Source of the DNA: Dermatophagoides farinae | Lineage: Eukaryota > Arthropoda > Arachnida > Sarcoptiformes > Pyroglyphidae | Length of the DNA stretch: 64,000 bases | Assembly: GCF_024713945.1 (NCBI RefSeq) | Contig: NC_134682.1 | Span: forward strand, 1,736,001 to 1,800,000 | Direction: 5' to 3' | Shown: positions 14,221 through 24,419 of the stretch, piece after piece | Layout of the letters: each line of letters starts with the position of its first letter | Position numbering within the stretch: the first letter of the stretch is position 1 | The notes under the pieces: generated by a model | The model's database searches: none | What the model saw: the letters and a program-made list of their open reading frames with translations, nothing else | What the model was told of the DNA's origin: nothing | Program-made: the position numbers and the translations under genes

Positions 14221-15395
14221 TTATTCCGTTTCATTACTATCAACATATTTCCATAATCCATAGGTTTTTCCAATGGTATTTTGCCATAATCGAAGTGTAC
14301 CATCTTCACTACCACTAGCATATAATTCACCATCCGGTGAATATCGTAAACAATGTACGGCACCAAAGTGTCCAGAAAATGAATCTGTGATTTATAATTT
14401 ATATATAAAATAAATGATTTTGAATAATAAACAAAAAAAAAAGATAAAATCAATTACCAATTTGTTCACAGCGTTCATAATCACATTTGTAGATAAGAAA
14501 ATCCTGACCACCACAAACGAATACATTTTTATCTGGATGTAATGACGATGTTTCAATCACTGTAGGTGCTTGAAATTTTTTAATCTGAATCATTCTGGAC
14601 AGATCAAAGAAAATGACATTTTGATCATAACAAATGGATAAGATTGATTTATCATCAGTCACTTCGATTCCATTTGGTTTTTCATCAAATGTCAATTTAA
14701 AATATTCTTGATTCGAACGTTTATCCCAAAAACGAACAGTTTTATCATCGGAACAACTGACAAATTTTGTGCCTTCAACATTAGAGAATACTGCTTGTCG
14801 TATGTTATCATCATGACCAAAAAAATTTTCTGGATCTTTAACACAGATAATGGATAAATTTTGTTTAGTAATGTAATTCGAATAAATATAGAAAATCTTA
14901 CCAGAATTAATATTGTTCAAATCGAACAATCGAATGATTTTATCATTACTCGATGTGAGCAATTGATTATCATCTTTGCTAAAATCCACACTTTTGACAA
15001 TATGTTTATGTGGTAATGAAAAAAGTTCATCACCTTGTGTTGTATTCCAGATTTTGGCAGTAAAATCAGCAGAACCGGTAGCAGCTAATGATGCATCACT
15101 ATTTAAAACGACTCCCCACACAGCACCTTTATGTCCTTCGAATGTACCAATCCAATCACCTGTATCGCCTTTTCTAAGCATCGGTTGACCATCTAAATTT
15201 TCAAATGATAATCAAAAGTTAGATTGTATTTTTAAAAAATGATCACCAACCTTTGGAAGCTGAAATCAAATAGAAACCATTCTCAGTTATTGTGCTAAAA
15301 TGTAGATATACAATTGGTCTCGTATGGCCATTACAAGTAAGTGGGACTTGTTTCAATGATGAATCATTGTTTGAATTGATGGAAAAAATATCCAT
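14221..15395 (-). CDS. STRAP: STRAP, serine/threonine kinase receptor-associated WD40 protein
   Basis: A WD40 beta-propeller protein that works in SMN/Gemin complex assembly and in TGF-beta signalling in other animals (family knowledge). Four exons on the minus strand fit: 15251-15395, 14902-15192, 14458-14835 and 14221-14384, giving about 325 residues against 350 in human. Diagnostic segments are [57 protein letters not shown] and, in the last exon, [32 protein letters not shown] and KTYGLWKYV. All junctions keep frame with GT/AG ends. The C-terminus is shorter than the vertebrate protein but ends in the same place relative to the last WD repeat. The gene is tail-to-tail with VPS35L, so the two 3' UTRs very probably overlap. 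Confidence 0.95.
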
Positions 15396-15739
15396 TATTA
15401 GCCAATAATCGGAAATATTTTAATTAAAAAAAAATTATTATGATTCAATTTAAATCAAAATGATCAATCAATCGAACAATCAAAATTTGTACACACGTTT
15501 TTTTGTTTGATATTTTATGAGAAAAATTCACAATGTACGTACAAAAATAATTGAATTTTATTTGAATTTAAAATTATGCAAAAAAATTTTATATTTATAA
15601 AAAAAATACGAAATATGGCATTATGTTATTTTGTTTATGAAATTTTTTTTTAAAAATGGAAAGACCATAGCAATTGGTATATGAAGATCAATGTGAAATG
15701 ATAAAAAAAAATTTTTTGTTTGAAGATCCGATATTATTG
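15396..15739. other. Spacer between STRAP and the Bcl-2 gene
   Basis: 344 bp of AT-rich sequence. It should hold the STRAP promoter and the 3' UTR of the upstream Bcl-2-family gene, both on the minus strand. I see no RNA gene or distinct repeat. Confidence 0.5.
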
Positions 15740-16472
15740 TCAATAATTGAATATTTTCTTGTACATGAACATTACAATGGCAGCACTACCAAGCCAATAG
15801 AATACTGTTTGACTGAATGCCGGAACATAGGTTCCAAGAACAACTTTCTAAAATGAAAAGAAAATAGATAAAAATATTAATCAATTTTTTAAAAAAATTC
15901 TTACCCATCCACCATGATTGGCCACCCAACTGCAAACACGATCAAGAATATAGTTTAGAAACCAATTGAATAAACGTTTAAGATTAGCCACACGATTCGT
16001 ATATGCACGAACAACAACATCTGAACAGAAAAAGAATAAAACAACAATTCTTTCACGAGTAATACCATTGGCGAATAATTCTTCCAAAAATTGTCGAAAA
16101 TCTTCATAATTAACATGATCAATGTCTACCTGTTGAGCTCTTTCCAAAACACGATTACGTTCAGAACTTCTTGCAAATTCTTCCGATATTGCTTTGAGAT
16201 CGCGTCCAATTTGTTTCAATGAGAAATTATTAAGCTGAAAATTTCTGTTGAATGTAAAAAAAAAAGAATTTTTAAAAATTGAAAACCATTGTCGGAAAAA
16301 AAATGGACAAACTATCATACAAAAATTCTAGCTCTGGATTCGTTTCTATTGCCGTTTCATCAACAGCACCACTATGAAGCAATTGTTCACGTGTTAATTC
16401 GGAGAATAAACATCTTGTATATTGTTTTATCTCTTCTTCATTATCATCATCGAAATAGGCAACCGTAGGCAT
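15740..16472 (-). CDS. Bcl-2 family protein, BAX/BAK/BOK-like, with C-terminal membrane anchor
   Basis: Probable mitochondrial apoptosis regulator. Three exons fit: 16321-16472, 15905-16244 and 15740-15847, giving 199 residues, a usual size for multi-domain Bcl-2 proteins. A BH3-like helix is at about residues 60-68 (LKQIGRDLK, with the Gly-x-Asp pattern). BH1 lies at about 106-123 (ELFANGITRERIVVLFFF), although the usual Asn-Trp-Gly-Arg is not kept. BH2 is at about 157-164 (WVANHGGW). A hydrophobic C-terminal anchor at about 172-193 (FYWLGSAAIVMFMY) is followed by two lysines. The order BH3-BH1-BH2-TM and the sequence around BH2 resemble BAK/BAX/BOK more than the anti-apoptotic members, but I cannot separate the subfamilies by eye. 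The start is the ATG at 16472, before the acidic FDDDNEEE segment. Confidence 0.85.
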
Positions 16473-17139
16473 CTTGAAACATGGAAATTGAGATCGAATT
16501 GTAAAAAAAAAATTATAACTTTGTAGCAGAACAAAAAAAAAATTCAAGGTAAATGATTATAATCGTTATAACGGTTATGTGCGTTTCAAATTATGAATAT
16601 ACCACTATTTAATGGTGTCTATGAATGAAAATGATTGTTTTTTTTGTTGTTTCCTATTTTTTTTTTCATTCAATGGCTTTGAAAATCAATTGATTTGTAT
16701 GACTATATTTAAAAATGGAATAATGAATTGTGAAAGATGAGAGATCCAAATTATACATGTACATTAACCACTTAATAAACACACACACACACAGACAAAC
16801 AGTGAGAGAGAATCTTAAAGTTTTTTTTTTTGGCTCGACATTTGACCAAAACAAAAACAAACTCGAACAACAACAACAACATTATTGAATTCACCCTCCT
16901 TATGAAGGCGTGTCATAGTTGCATAGGTCAACGTTTTATATTCGTTTTTTTTCATCACAATCAAGGTGATGATGATGATGACTATAGTTCAAATTTCAAG
17001 ATCAAAATTTTTAAAAGAGAAAAAAATTTTTTTTTTATTCATTTAAGAAATTTTGGATTATATTATTATCACAGTGTATGTTTATTAATTTTTCTGTATC
17101 ATAATAAAATATTGATGATTGTTTATATTATTATGATAA
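16473..17139. other. Spacer between the Bcl-2 gene and NAA35
   Basis: AT-rich, with a short CA run near 16778-16792 and GAT repeats near 16967-16981. It should carry the Bcl-2 gene promoter and the NAA35 3' UTR. A near-palindromic ATAATCGTTATAACGGTTAT lies at about 16558-16577, just upstream of the Bcl-2 start. No gene is recognised. Confidence 0.5.
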
Positions 17140-19695
17140 TTAATTCTCATTTTTTGTCACCATTGTCGTCGTGGTCGTGGTCGTTGTTCCAAAACGTATG
17201 GTGGGAAAATAGACTGTATCGATAAAATTAAATTCAACACAACCCTATAGTGGATTTGTAACAAAAAAAAATTGATTGATTGATTGATTTTTTCTCTTCA
17301 CATATAAAGAAATTCATCACTTACCTTTTCATTGTGACCAGAAAGAAAAAGTTTTAGTACAATATTATTTGTTTTAGCAACTTTTATATAGGATTGCACC
17401 TTTGGAAATTAAAATAGAGAGAAAAAAAATTAATTAACTTTTAATCAATCAATCAATCAATCTCAAAATTTATATATTACCTCATCTTGAAATGTCAAAT
17501 CATTTTGTTGTAATGATTCAAAATGTTTTCTAGCTTGTTCAAATAGCTGACAAGCTTCCGTATATAATAATCTTGTCGATGATTTAGATCTAACAAATGA
17601 ATCAAAACATTCACTATAATTTAAATATGATTGTAATGTTCCTTCCAATTGTAATAGTGGTGAAAATCGATGTTTATAACGAATCTCTTCACTATTTAAA
17701 CTTTGTTTTAATGGTTTAATTTTTTCATCAATCATAAATGCCATCATTAATCGATTCATTGCAGCTGCCATTTGATTCATACCCTTATAATATGTGATAA
17801 ATATTTCATGTATATTAAAACGATTACGTATGATTTTTGATTTATTCTTTTTACGGCTATTCTTGCTATTCACCGTTGTCGAATTATTTGTTGAATCTGA
17901 TTTTTAAATATGGAAACAAAAACAGAATTAGTATTTAATTGATTTAGTGTTTAGACATTGACAACTTACTTAGAAATAATTCATGTTCCATATAATTTTC
18001 TAAGGCACGTTTAACAATCAATGAAATATAATCCCAAATATGATCCAATTCAAAATAAATATAACCAAATTCATGTATTGAATATAATTCCAATTCGAAT
18101 CCAGTCAATAAATATTGTGATATGAAATAAAATTTATAAAACATTATCCACACTTGAAGATGATCACAAAATTTTCTATAAATTAAAATCTGTTCCAATA
18201 CGGCACATTGTTCACCAATATAGACAACATCTTTGAATATCATTTCTAATTTTCCACGTTGACTTGCACGATTATGGCCATAGATTTGTAGAATTTTTTT
18301 AAAAAATCTTGAACAAAAATCAAAAAATGATTCAACATTTTCTTTTGTATCTGTATCCAATGTAATTTTGCCACATAGAATCGGTGGCTTAATAAAACGT
18401 TTACATGATTCTTTCACTATTTGAATGAATTCACGTTCACCAAAAACATGATCATCTTGTGGTAGATAAAATAATTGCAACAATGAACGTGATACAACAC
18501 ATGATGGTGTCTGTTGACTATATGTATTGAAAAATTTTAAAACATCTATAAATTTTTCAATTTCTTGTACTTTTAGTAGTTTTCGGATTCGTTGTAATAA
18601 TTCTCGTAAAAATTGTATAGTTTCTTTGCGACTTTTAATCTTTGTATAACGTGGAAATGATGGTGCCAACAAACGTTGATTGATTAATGGTTCGAAACCA
18701 ATTATGGTGGGATAATCAGGCTTATTATTATTGATCTGTGATGATGATGATTGTTCAACATTCGTGATTGTTGTGATATTGTTCGGTTGGATACCATAAT
18801 CAATAGTGGCCAACCAATGAACAAGCAAATCTTCTGAAAGATCAAGATTTTCATTCAATTGTGAAAGAAATTCACCAAGTGATAAAGCATTTTGTTGATA
18901 TAAATATTTTTTGAATGCATAAAAACAAAGGAAAAAATATTTGGTAAATTTAATCCTTATCAATAGTGCTTCCATTTTTTTTCGTCGATCATGATTAGTG
19001 TTAGTAGAACAATTATTTTCGGATTCATTACAGATTTCCGTACGAATTTCATCTTCATTCACTTTGAGCATTGGTAAAATTTTTGAAATATTCACATTAC
19101 TGGCCAAATCAAATCCATAGTTTTTAGGTTGAAAATCTTCCTCTTCATAAACAGCAGCACGACTGATAAAATTACTGATCATATCCACAATCTTTAACAT
19201 TGTTATACAAAATGTTTTCAATGTTTTATCACAAATTAGCTGTGGATTATGTAGAAAAACATTGATAAACACTGTTTGTGCTAATGAATGTCCATTCATC
19301 CAGGTGACCAAACAACTATATGTATCATCAATAATTCCAATCAATTCTTCAGTAGTGAATGAATCAATTTTGATTAGATTTTCTTTTATCATATCTTCAA
19401 ATTTGTAATTTTTTTTATTCTTTTGGCCTACCATTCCGGCATCCATTTTTGGATCCATCAATTCTATGGCGGCCATTGCATCGTAAAGGCTAAACATCAC
19501 ATCATGGACTAGTTCACCAAGTTTTAATTCTATTCATTTAATAATTATAACAAGAGAAAAACAAAATAATATGATGATAATGATAATAATAAAGTTATAT
19601 GATGAAAATTGAAAATTCATACTTTCAGTAGCATTCTTAAAATCTTCGGTTATATCAATCCAATTGTATGTGTTGATTTTTTTTAACGAATCCAT
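17140..19695 (-). CDS. NAA35: NatC N-terminal acetyltransferase auxiliary subunit (MAK10 homolog)
   Basis: Ribosome-linked NatC complex subunit that positions the NAA30 catalytic subunit for N-terminal acetylation. Five exons on the minus strand fit: 19623-19695, 17970-19529, 17481-17896, 17325-17399 and 17140-17244, giving about 742 residues against about 725 in human. The family signature AAIELMDPKMDAGM is at residues 44-57. Other matches are ELIGIIDDTYSCLVTW, GHSLAQTVF, AAVYEEEDFQPKNYGF, GFEPLINQRLLAPSFPRY, SRSLLQLFYLP, HGLike IYGHNRASQRGKLE, FELELYSIHEFGYIY, and the C-terminal YFPTIRFG-type end preceded by KTNNIVLKLFLSGHNEK. The last exon ends in a Thr run coded by ACG/ACC repeats. A CA microsatellite lies just upstream of the start (about 19739-19763). 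Confidence 0.95.
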
Positions 19696-20337
19696 TATGC
19701 CGTTCTTGTTATACCTGAGATGAATAATCTCTCTTGCATACACACACACACACACACACACACAATCACTCCGAACAATATTCTTTTTGAAACTTGAATT
19801 ATTTCGTAATTATGAATCACACCACATTGAACCGCAAATATTTTTATATGATCCTTATGAAATAAAAATTAGTAAAAAAAACCAATCGACAGAATCGGAT
19901 ATAGAATTTTCTTGTTACAGGAAACAATGGAATAAATCAATAAAATAAATATATGAAAATTCTATCAATAAACGTGTTGATGATGATGAAAATGATCATG
20001 CCATGCACCAAACAAAATTTATTAATTCGCCCTGATCATCGTGAACAGAATAATGAAACATTGTTTATGAACGGTATATATGATTTTAGAATCGCAACCA
20101 CTACTTCATTGTGTTGGTGAACTGTGTGTGTAAAAGAGAGTGGTAGTGGTGAGCCTTTATAAATCGGTTGAGCCATTTTTATTTCGCTCATTGTCTTGAT
20201 TTGTGTGTTATTTTTTTTTATTGTGTTGAATTAGGGCAACGATCACGCTGTTTATCATTTCAGATTTGATTACTGAATTTTTTTCCATTTCAATTTAGAA
20301 AATTTTCCTTTCATTTTCAATAATTCAATCTATAATC
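19696..20337. promoter_or_regulatory. Divergent promoter region between NAA35 (-) and ALYREF (+)
   Basis: The two genes are head-to-head with about 640 bp between start codons, so both promoters must lie here. A CA repeat occupies about 19739-19763. I did not find a convincing TATA box. The boundaries are defined by the genes, not by a recognised motif. Confidence 0.5.
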
Positions 20338-21945
20338 ATGTCCGAAAGAATTGATATGTCATTGGATGACATCATTAAACGTGATCGTATTTCAACTGGA
20401 CGTCGTGGACGTGGTGGTGCCAAAGGTGGACGAGGTGCTCGAGCTTCTGGTATCCGTGGTGGTGGTGGTGGTCGTAAATCGGGTAATATCCGAAAAATTG
20501 GTGCCAAAGCTCGTCAAATGAAAGCTGGTGGAGGTGGCGGTTTGAAACGAACCAAAATGACGATCGTATGAATGAAAAAATTTCAAATTGGGTTATTTAT
20601 ATTACTAAAAATTCTATTGTTTTCTCTCACAATAGGCACGAAAATTGCCAGATAAATGGCAACATGATAAATTTGTTGCAGAAATTAAATCAGCAACATT
20701 GATGATATCCAATCTCGATTATGGTGTATCAGGTATCCATTGGATTTAATCGTTTTTTCCTTTATATTATTTTCTTGAAGAAAATGAAAGATATTTTTGC
20801 TTAAACATGATCTAATTTTAAATATCATCTTCAACCTTAAAGACCAAGATATTCGTGAATTGTTTTCGGAATTTGGCCAACTCAAAAAGGCAGCCGTACA
20901 TTATGATTCATCTGGACGATCACTTGGAAAAGCTGAAGTTATATTCTTCAAGATAAACGATTCAATTCGTGCCATGAAGAAATACAATGGAGTACCACTC
21001 GACGGTAAATTTGCGTTCCTTCTTGATGTTGATATCATTTGATATTGAATATGGATATGAATGAAAAATTGATGATGCGCTGTTATTGTCACTGCAATAA
21101 TCTGCGAAACATATATGAGTCCAAACTGTTGTCCGGCACAGTTCCCTAACAATTTGGGCATTGAGACCCATATTAATGACCTTTATATGTTAATGGTATC
21201 TTTACGAAAGATAATTTTTTTAATTTTCGATTAATTTGACGATGGATCGATTGATGATCCTGATTTGAATATATTTTTACCTGATAATGTTGGCGATGGC
21301 GTCTCAACGCGCTGAATTCGCGATTAAGATGATGATAATGATGAATTTACCTTGACAAACTAAACGGACTGCAGCAGCAGTATTGCTACATTCTGTGACT
21401 TGTTAAAAAGTCAGCCTTCATCATTCAATCAATTCAGCCACAGAACATATCCATGATGAAACATCCATCCGAATTATTCGTTTAACCAAAGTCCTGTGTA
21501 TATCTACATCTATCTATATTATTAATATAGGACGCCCAATGCAAATTCAACCAGTGGTAACGACGACGGCCAAAACAAATATCGCATCTCGTATCGGTAA
21601 TCCCGATGTATTTAAAAAGAATATTGCCTCTGGTGGTGGTAATAATGCTCGTGGAATTGGTCGTGGTGGTCCGGTGCGAACTGTTGGTCGTCGTGGCCGA
21701 GGCGGTCGAATTGGACAACGTGCTGGAACCCAACGGTAATTATTTTTATTGAATTTTTTTTTTGAAACATTTTCCTAATTTTTTGTTTCATTCATTCATT
21801 TTTAATAGTGGACAGAGGAAGGTTCCAACTGCCGCCGAATTGGATGCTGACTTGGATGCTTATGCAAATAAAGTATGTAGTTTTTATTTGAATCCATCAT
21901 GATAAATAAAAACTAATGGCTACAATTTAATTTGTCTAGGTCTAA
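20338..21945 (+). CDS. ALYREF: ALY/REF RNA export adaptor (THO complex subunit 4)
   Basis: Nuclear mRNA export adaptor that joins the TREX complex and hands mRNA to NXF1. Six exons fit: 20338-20565, 20636-20732, 20843-21004, 21531-21735, 21809-21872 and 21940-21945, giving about 253 residues. The UBM-like N-terminal helix [10 protein letters not shown]-type segment (here [12 protein letters not shown]) is followed by an RGG-rich region, an RRM at about residues 97-170 ([31 protein letters not shown]), a second RGG-rich block and the C-terminal [15 protein letters not shown] motif that contacts the export factor. The last exon supplies only Val and the stop. Intron 3 is about 526 bp, far longer than the other introns of this gene, and has unusual composition; it is described separately. 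Confidence 0.95.
21005..21530 (+). other. Long, high-complexity ALYREF intron with hairpin potential; possible intronic ncRNA or regulatory element
   Basis: Unlike nearly all other non-coding DNA in the window, this intron has almost no long A/T run or microsatellite. It carries several inverted pairs: TTATTG (21083-21088) with CAATAA (21095-21100); AACTGT (21124-21129) with ACAGTT (21138-21143); GGG with CCC around 21156-21169; and ATGATGAA (21338-21345) with TTCATCAT (21417-21424). TGATGA-like and CTGA-like words occur, but I could not fit a clean C/D or H/ACA snoRNA. Full retention would add a few codons after the RRM and then stop at about 21041, so a regulated-retention role is possible. 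The function is unknown. Confidence 0.4.
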
Positions 21946-22258
21946 TCATAATTTTCAAGAATTTTGAATTCAATTTTACTGTTCATGATATGATTAAATA
22001 ATCAATCAATGTCATAATTGTCTTTATATAACTAAATATTCAATGATAAAATCGTAATTCTATCCATCAATTTTCATCTTTAATCACAAATTACATACAT
22101 ACAACTGTTATAACGATAAAAAATTGTTCCCATTATTTAAAATATGTCATTTGATTAAATAATTTTGTCTATTTAGTAAAAAAAAAAAAAAATCCATTCA
22201 TTTACTTTATTCATTAAAATGTTCAATTTTTTTTTTGCATTTCATTACAAATTACAAA
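21946..22258. other. Convergent 3' UTR spacer between ALYREF and CAMLG
   Basis: About 310 bp, AT-rich, between two stop codons facing each other. It should contain both 3' UTRs and poly(A) signals; an AATAAA-like word occurs on each strand, but I did not assign cleavage sites. An A run lies near 22179-22192. Confidence 0.5.
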
Positions 22259-23065
22259 CTATCTTTTGATCATCAATGTTGCTTGTATAATGATGTAACA
22301 GAAAATTGATAATAAAAAATCTTTATAAAATTGGCCAAATGTAAATCGATTGTTTAAAATACGATTTTGGCTATTACCATTGTGACTATAATAACTATTA
22401 TTATTATTATTATTATTCATTAACCAACCAATAACAAAATGTATCGATTCGAATGTGAAAAATAATGTTGTAAAATTGATACTATAATATGAACCGATAC
22501 AGGAAATCACAAATAATAATAATGTTACATTCATTAGATACATTAATGGCCAAATGAATATCATTGATAGCATTGAATTTTGTTGCCGCTGAAATTGTTG
22601 CGATTGCTGTAATGTTTTATAATGTATTGGTGATGATATTAATGATACTTTTCGTGGAAATGATTCGTCCCGTGGTGGTAATGTACCACAACTATGTGGT
22701 TGACTTTGAAATGAATCGGTTGATGATGATGTGGACTCTGAATGATTCAATGGAGAATTATGCTATAATATAAAATATTATGATTATTAGGATTGAAATT
22801 ATTTTCGAATAAACACTTATACCTGACGAGATGATGATAAATAATCAGACCGATGAGCATCAAATGTATTTGGTGATGATGAGGGCAAATCTCGTGAAAT
22901 ATTGGAATCACGATTTGTTGTTGTTGTTGATGATGATGATGATGATGAGGTTTGTGATTGACTGGATTGGACACCAAAAATACGATTCATTCGATCTTCA
23001 GAATTTGTCAGAATTTTTGCACGTCTTAACCTCGCTCGTTTCTCAGCTTGTGACGAGGAATCCAT
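22259..23065 (-). CDS. CAMLG: Calcium-modulating cyclophilin ligand / GET2-type tail-anchored insertase subunit
   Basis: ER membrane receptor subunit that, with GET1/WRB, captures the GET3 ATPase and inserts tail-anchored proteins. Two exons fit: 22823-23065 and 22259-22762, giving about 248 residues. The N-terminal cytosolic helix EKRARLRRAKILTNSEDRMN is the Arg-rich GET3-binding motif of this family (human has RRAELRRRKLLMNSEQRIN). A long Ser/Thr-rich linker follows. The C-terminal half has three hydrophobic stretches, starting at MIFIWPLMYLMNVTLLLF, at INFTTLFFTFESIHFVIGW and at FLLSIFCYIIIQATLMI, as expected for GET2/CAMLG. Between the second and third there is a poly-Asn run. Overall identity outside the N-terminal motif is low, so the call rests on that motif plus topology. 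Confidence 0.85.
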
Positions 23066-23333
23066 GATTGGTTCAATTCAATTATTAAATCAATCAATGA
23101 TTTAGATCTGAAAAGCTTTTTTATTTTTAATTTTAATGAAATAGAAATATTAAAAACAAAAAACATGAATGCCGTTGGTACACAACTACTGCTTTAGAAA
23201 TGTTCATTATTTGATCAGCAGAGTATTTAATGCAGTAGTAGTAGTTCATAATAATCGATATAATCGATGTTTAGTGATGAAGGCCGTAATTTGAATTAAT
23301 TTTTTTTTGTTCATTGTTCGCTTCCTTCTTAGA

Positions 23334-23774
23334 TCATGATTCTAAAAGATTTTCAAGATGTTTAATATACGAAATTGCTAAACGAAGAGTTTCAACTTTA
23401 GATAATCGTTTATCACGTTGATCCGGTAACAATGGTAAATGATTACGTAGACGTTCGAATCCATCATTAACATTACGAACTCTGGTTCTTTCACGTTCAT
23501 TACGGCGTTTAATGAATGTAGTTGAATCAAAATAATTATGATTACCACCACCATATAAATTCGGTAATGGTATTCGACATTTCGGACTAAATGGATCTTC
23601 TTTTTCTTCATATTCATCATCATCATAACCATCATTATCGTTGGCATTTCCAATATTATTATTATTATCACATTCCAAATTAATGGTCATCATTGTCATA
23701 ATATTATTATTATCAGACAGTTGTTGTTGTTGTTGGTATTGATCCATATTCAAAATGTCGATGTCCATCATCAT
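23334..23774 (-). CDS. Achaete-scute-type bHLH transcription factor (ASCL3/4/5-like)
   Basis: Single-exon gene for a 146-residue basic helix-loop-helix protein. The bHLH domain is at about residues 88-143: basic region IKRRNERERTRVRNVNDGF, helix 1 ERLRNHLPLLP, helix 2 KRLSKVETLRLAISYIKHL. The combination RNERER, VNDGF and the KRLSKVETLR-x-AI-x-YIKHL helix is closest, from memory, to vertebrate ASCL3/ASCL4/ASCL5 rather than to ato, twist or hairy families. Upstream are an acidic stretch (DGYDDDEYEEKEDPF) and RIPLPNLYGG. The N-terminus has Gln and Asn runs, and the first Met could be any of three clustered ATG codons. A spacer of about 640 bp separates it from the 3' end of the Inscuteable gene. 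Expression would presumably be in neural or sensory precursors, but that is inferred from the family only. Confidence 0.88.
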   Translation of the reverse strand: MMMDIDILNMDQYQQQQQLSDNNNIMTMMTINLECDNNNNIGNANDNDGYDDDEYEEKEDPFSPKCRIPLPNLYGGGNHNYFDSTTFIKRRNERERTRVRNVNDGFERLRNHLPLLPDQRDKRLSKVETLRLAISYIKHLENLLES

Positions 23775-23917
23775 TGACCGAAACGATTCGATTGATTGAA
23801 TTGAAAGAATGATCTATACATTTTATTTCAATATTTTTTTTTTGTCGTCGTCGATGGTTGATGAACACTATCTTTATTATCATCATCATAATGAACATCA
23901 TTTTTTGTTCTGTAAAG

Positions 23918-23948
<31 letters not shown>

Positions 23949-24419
23949 GACGAAAACAGAAAAAAAGACATGCATCATTAACACCGATACGGATGTTTCC
24001 TACTAACAACATTACAATAGCAATGAACGCGTGCAATATATTTGGTTAATCGACAATCGTTTTTTTTTGTAGAATTTTTATTGAATATGGCACCTGTATT
24101 TAAAGCAAACAATTTGATGAAATAGACAACCAGAAACATAAAAAGAGAAAGAGAGGCCATCTCATCTAGTTATTCAAATCGTATCAAATTCCAATCGGGT
24201 AATCCAACACATTCGTTTGTTTTTTTTCTTCTAAATAATTAATGAAATGATGATGATGATGATGATGACATTCATTGGAGTAAAGCAAAGAAAAAAATGA
24301 TCATTAAATTTTTATTTTGAATACAATTTTAACAAGAAAGAAAGAAAGAAGAAGAAAAAAATTACAACATTGAATTTAATGTAAAAATTATTAACAATGG
24401 ATGGATGAATTGAATTGAA
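23775..24419. other. Spacer upstream of the bHLH gene
   Basis: AT-rich sequence with CAA repeats near 23920-23948 and ATG repeats near 24247-24266. It should hold the bHLH gene promoter and the Inscuteable 3' UTR. No gene is recognised. Confidence 0.5.

Noticed and set aside
21061-21175. Intronic H/ACA or C/D snoRNA in ALYREF
   Set aside because: Hairpins and TGATGA-like words exist, but a terminal stem, paired C and D boxes, or H and ACA boxes could not be fitted together by eye; kept only as an open question.
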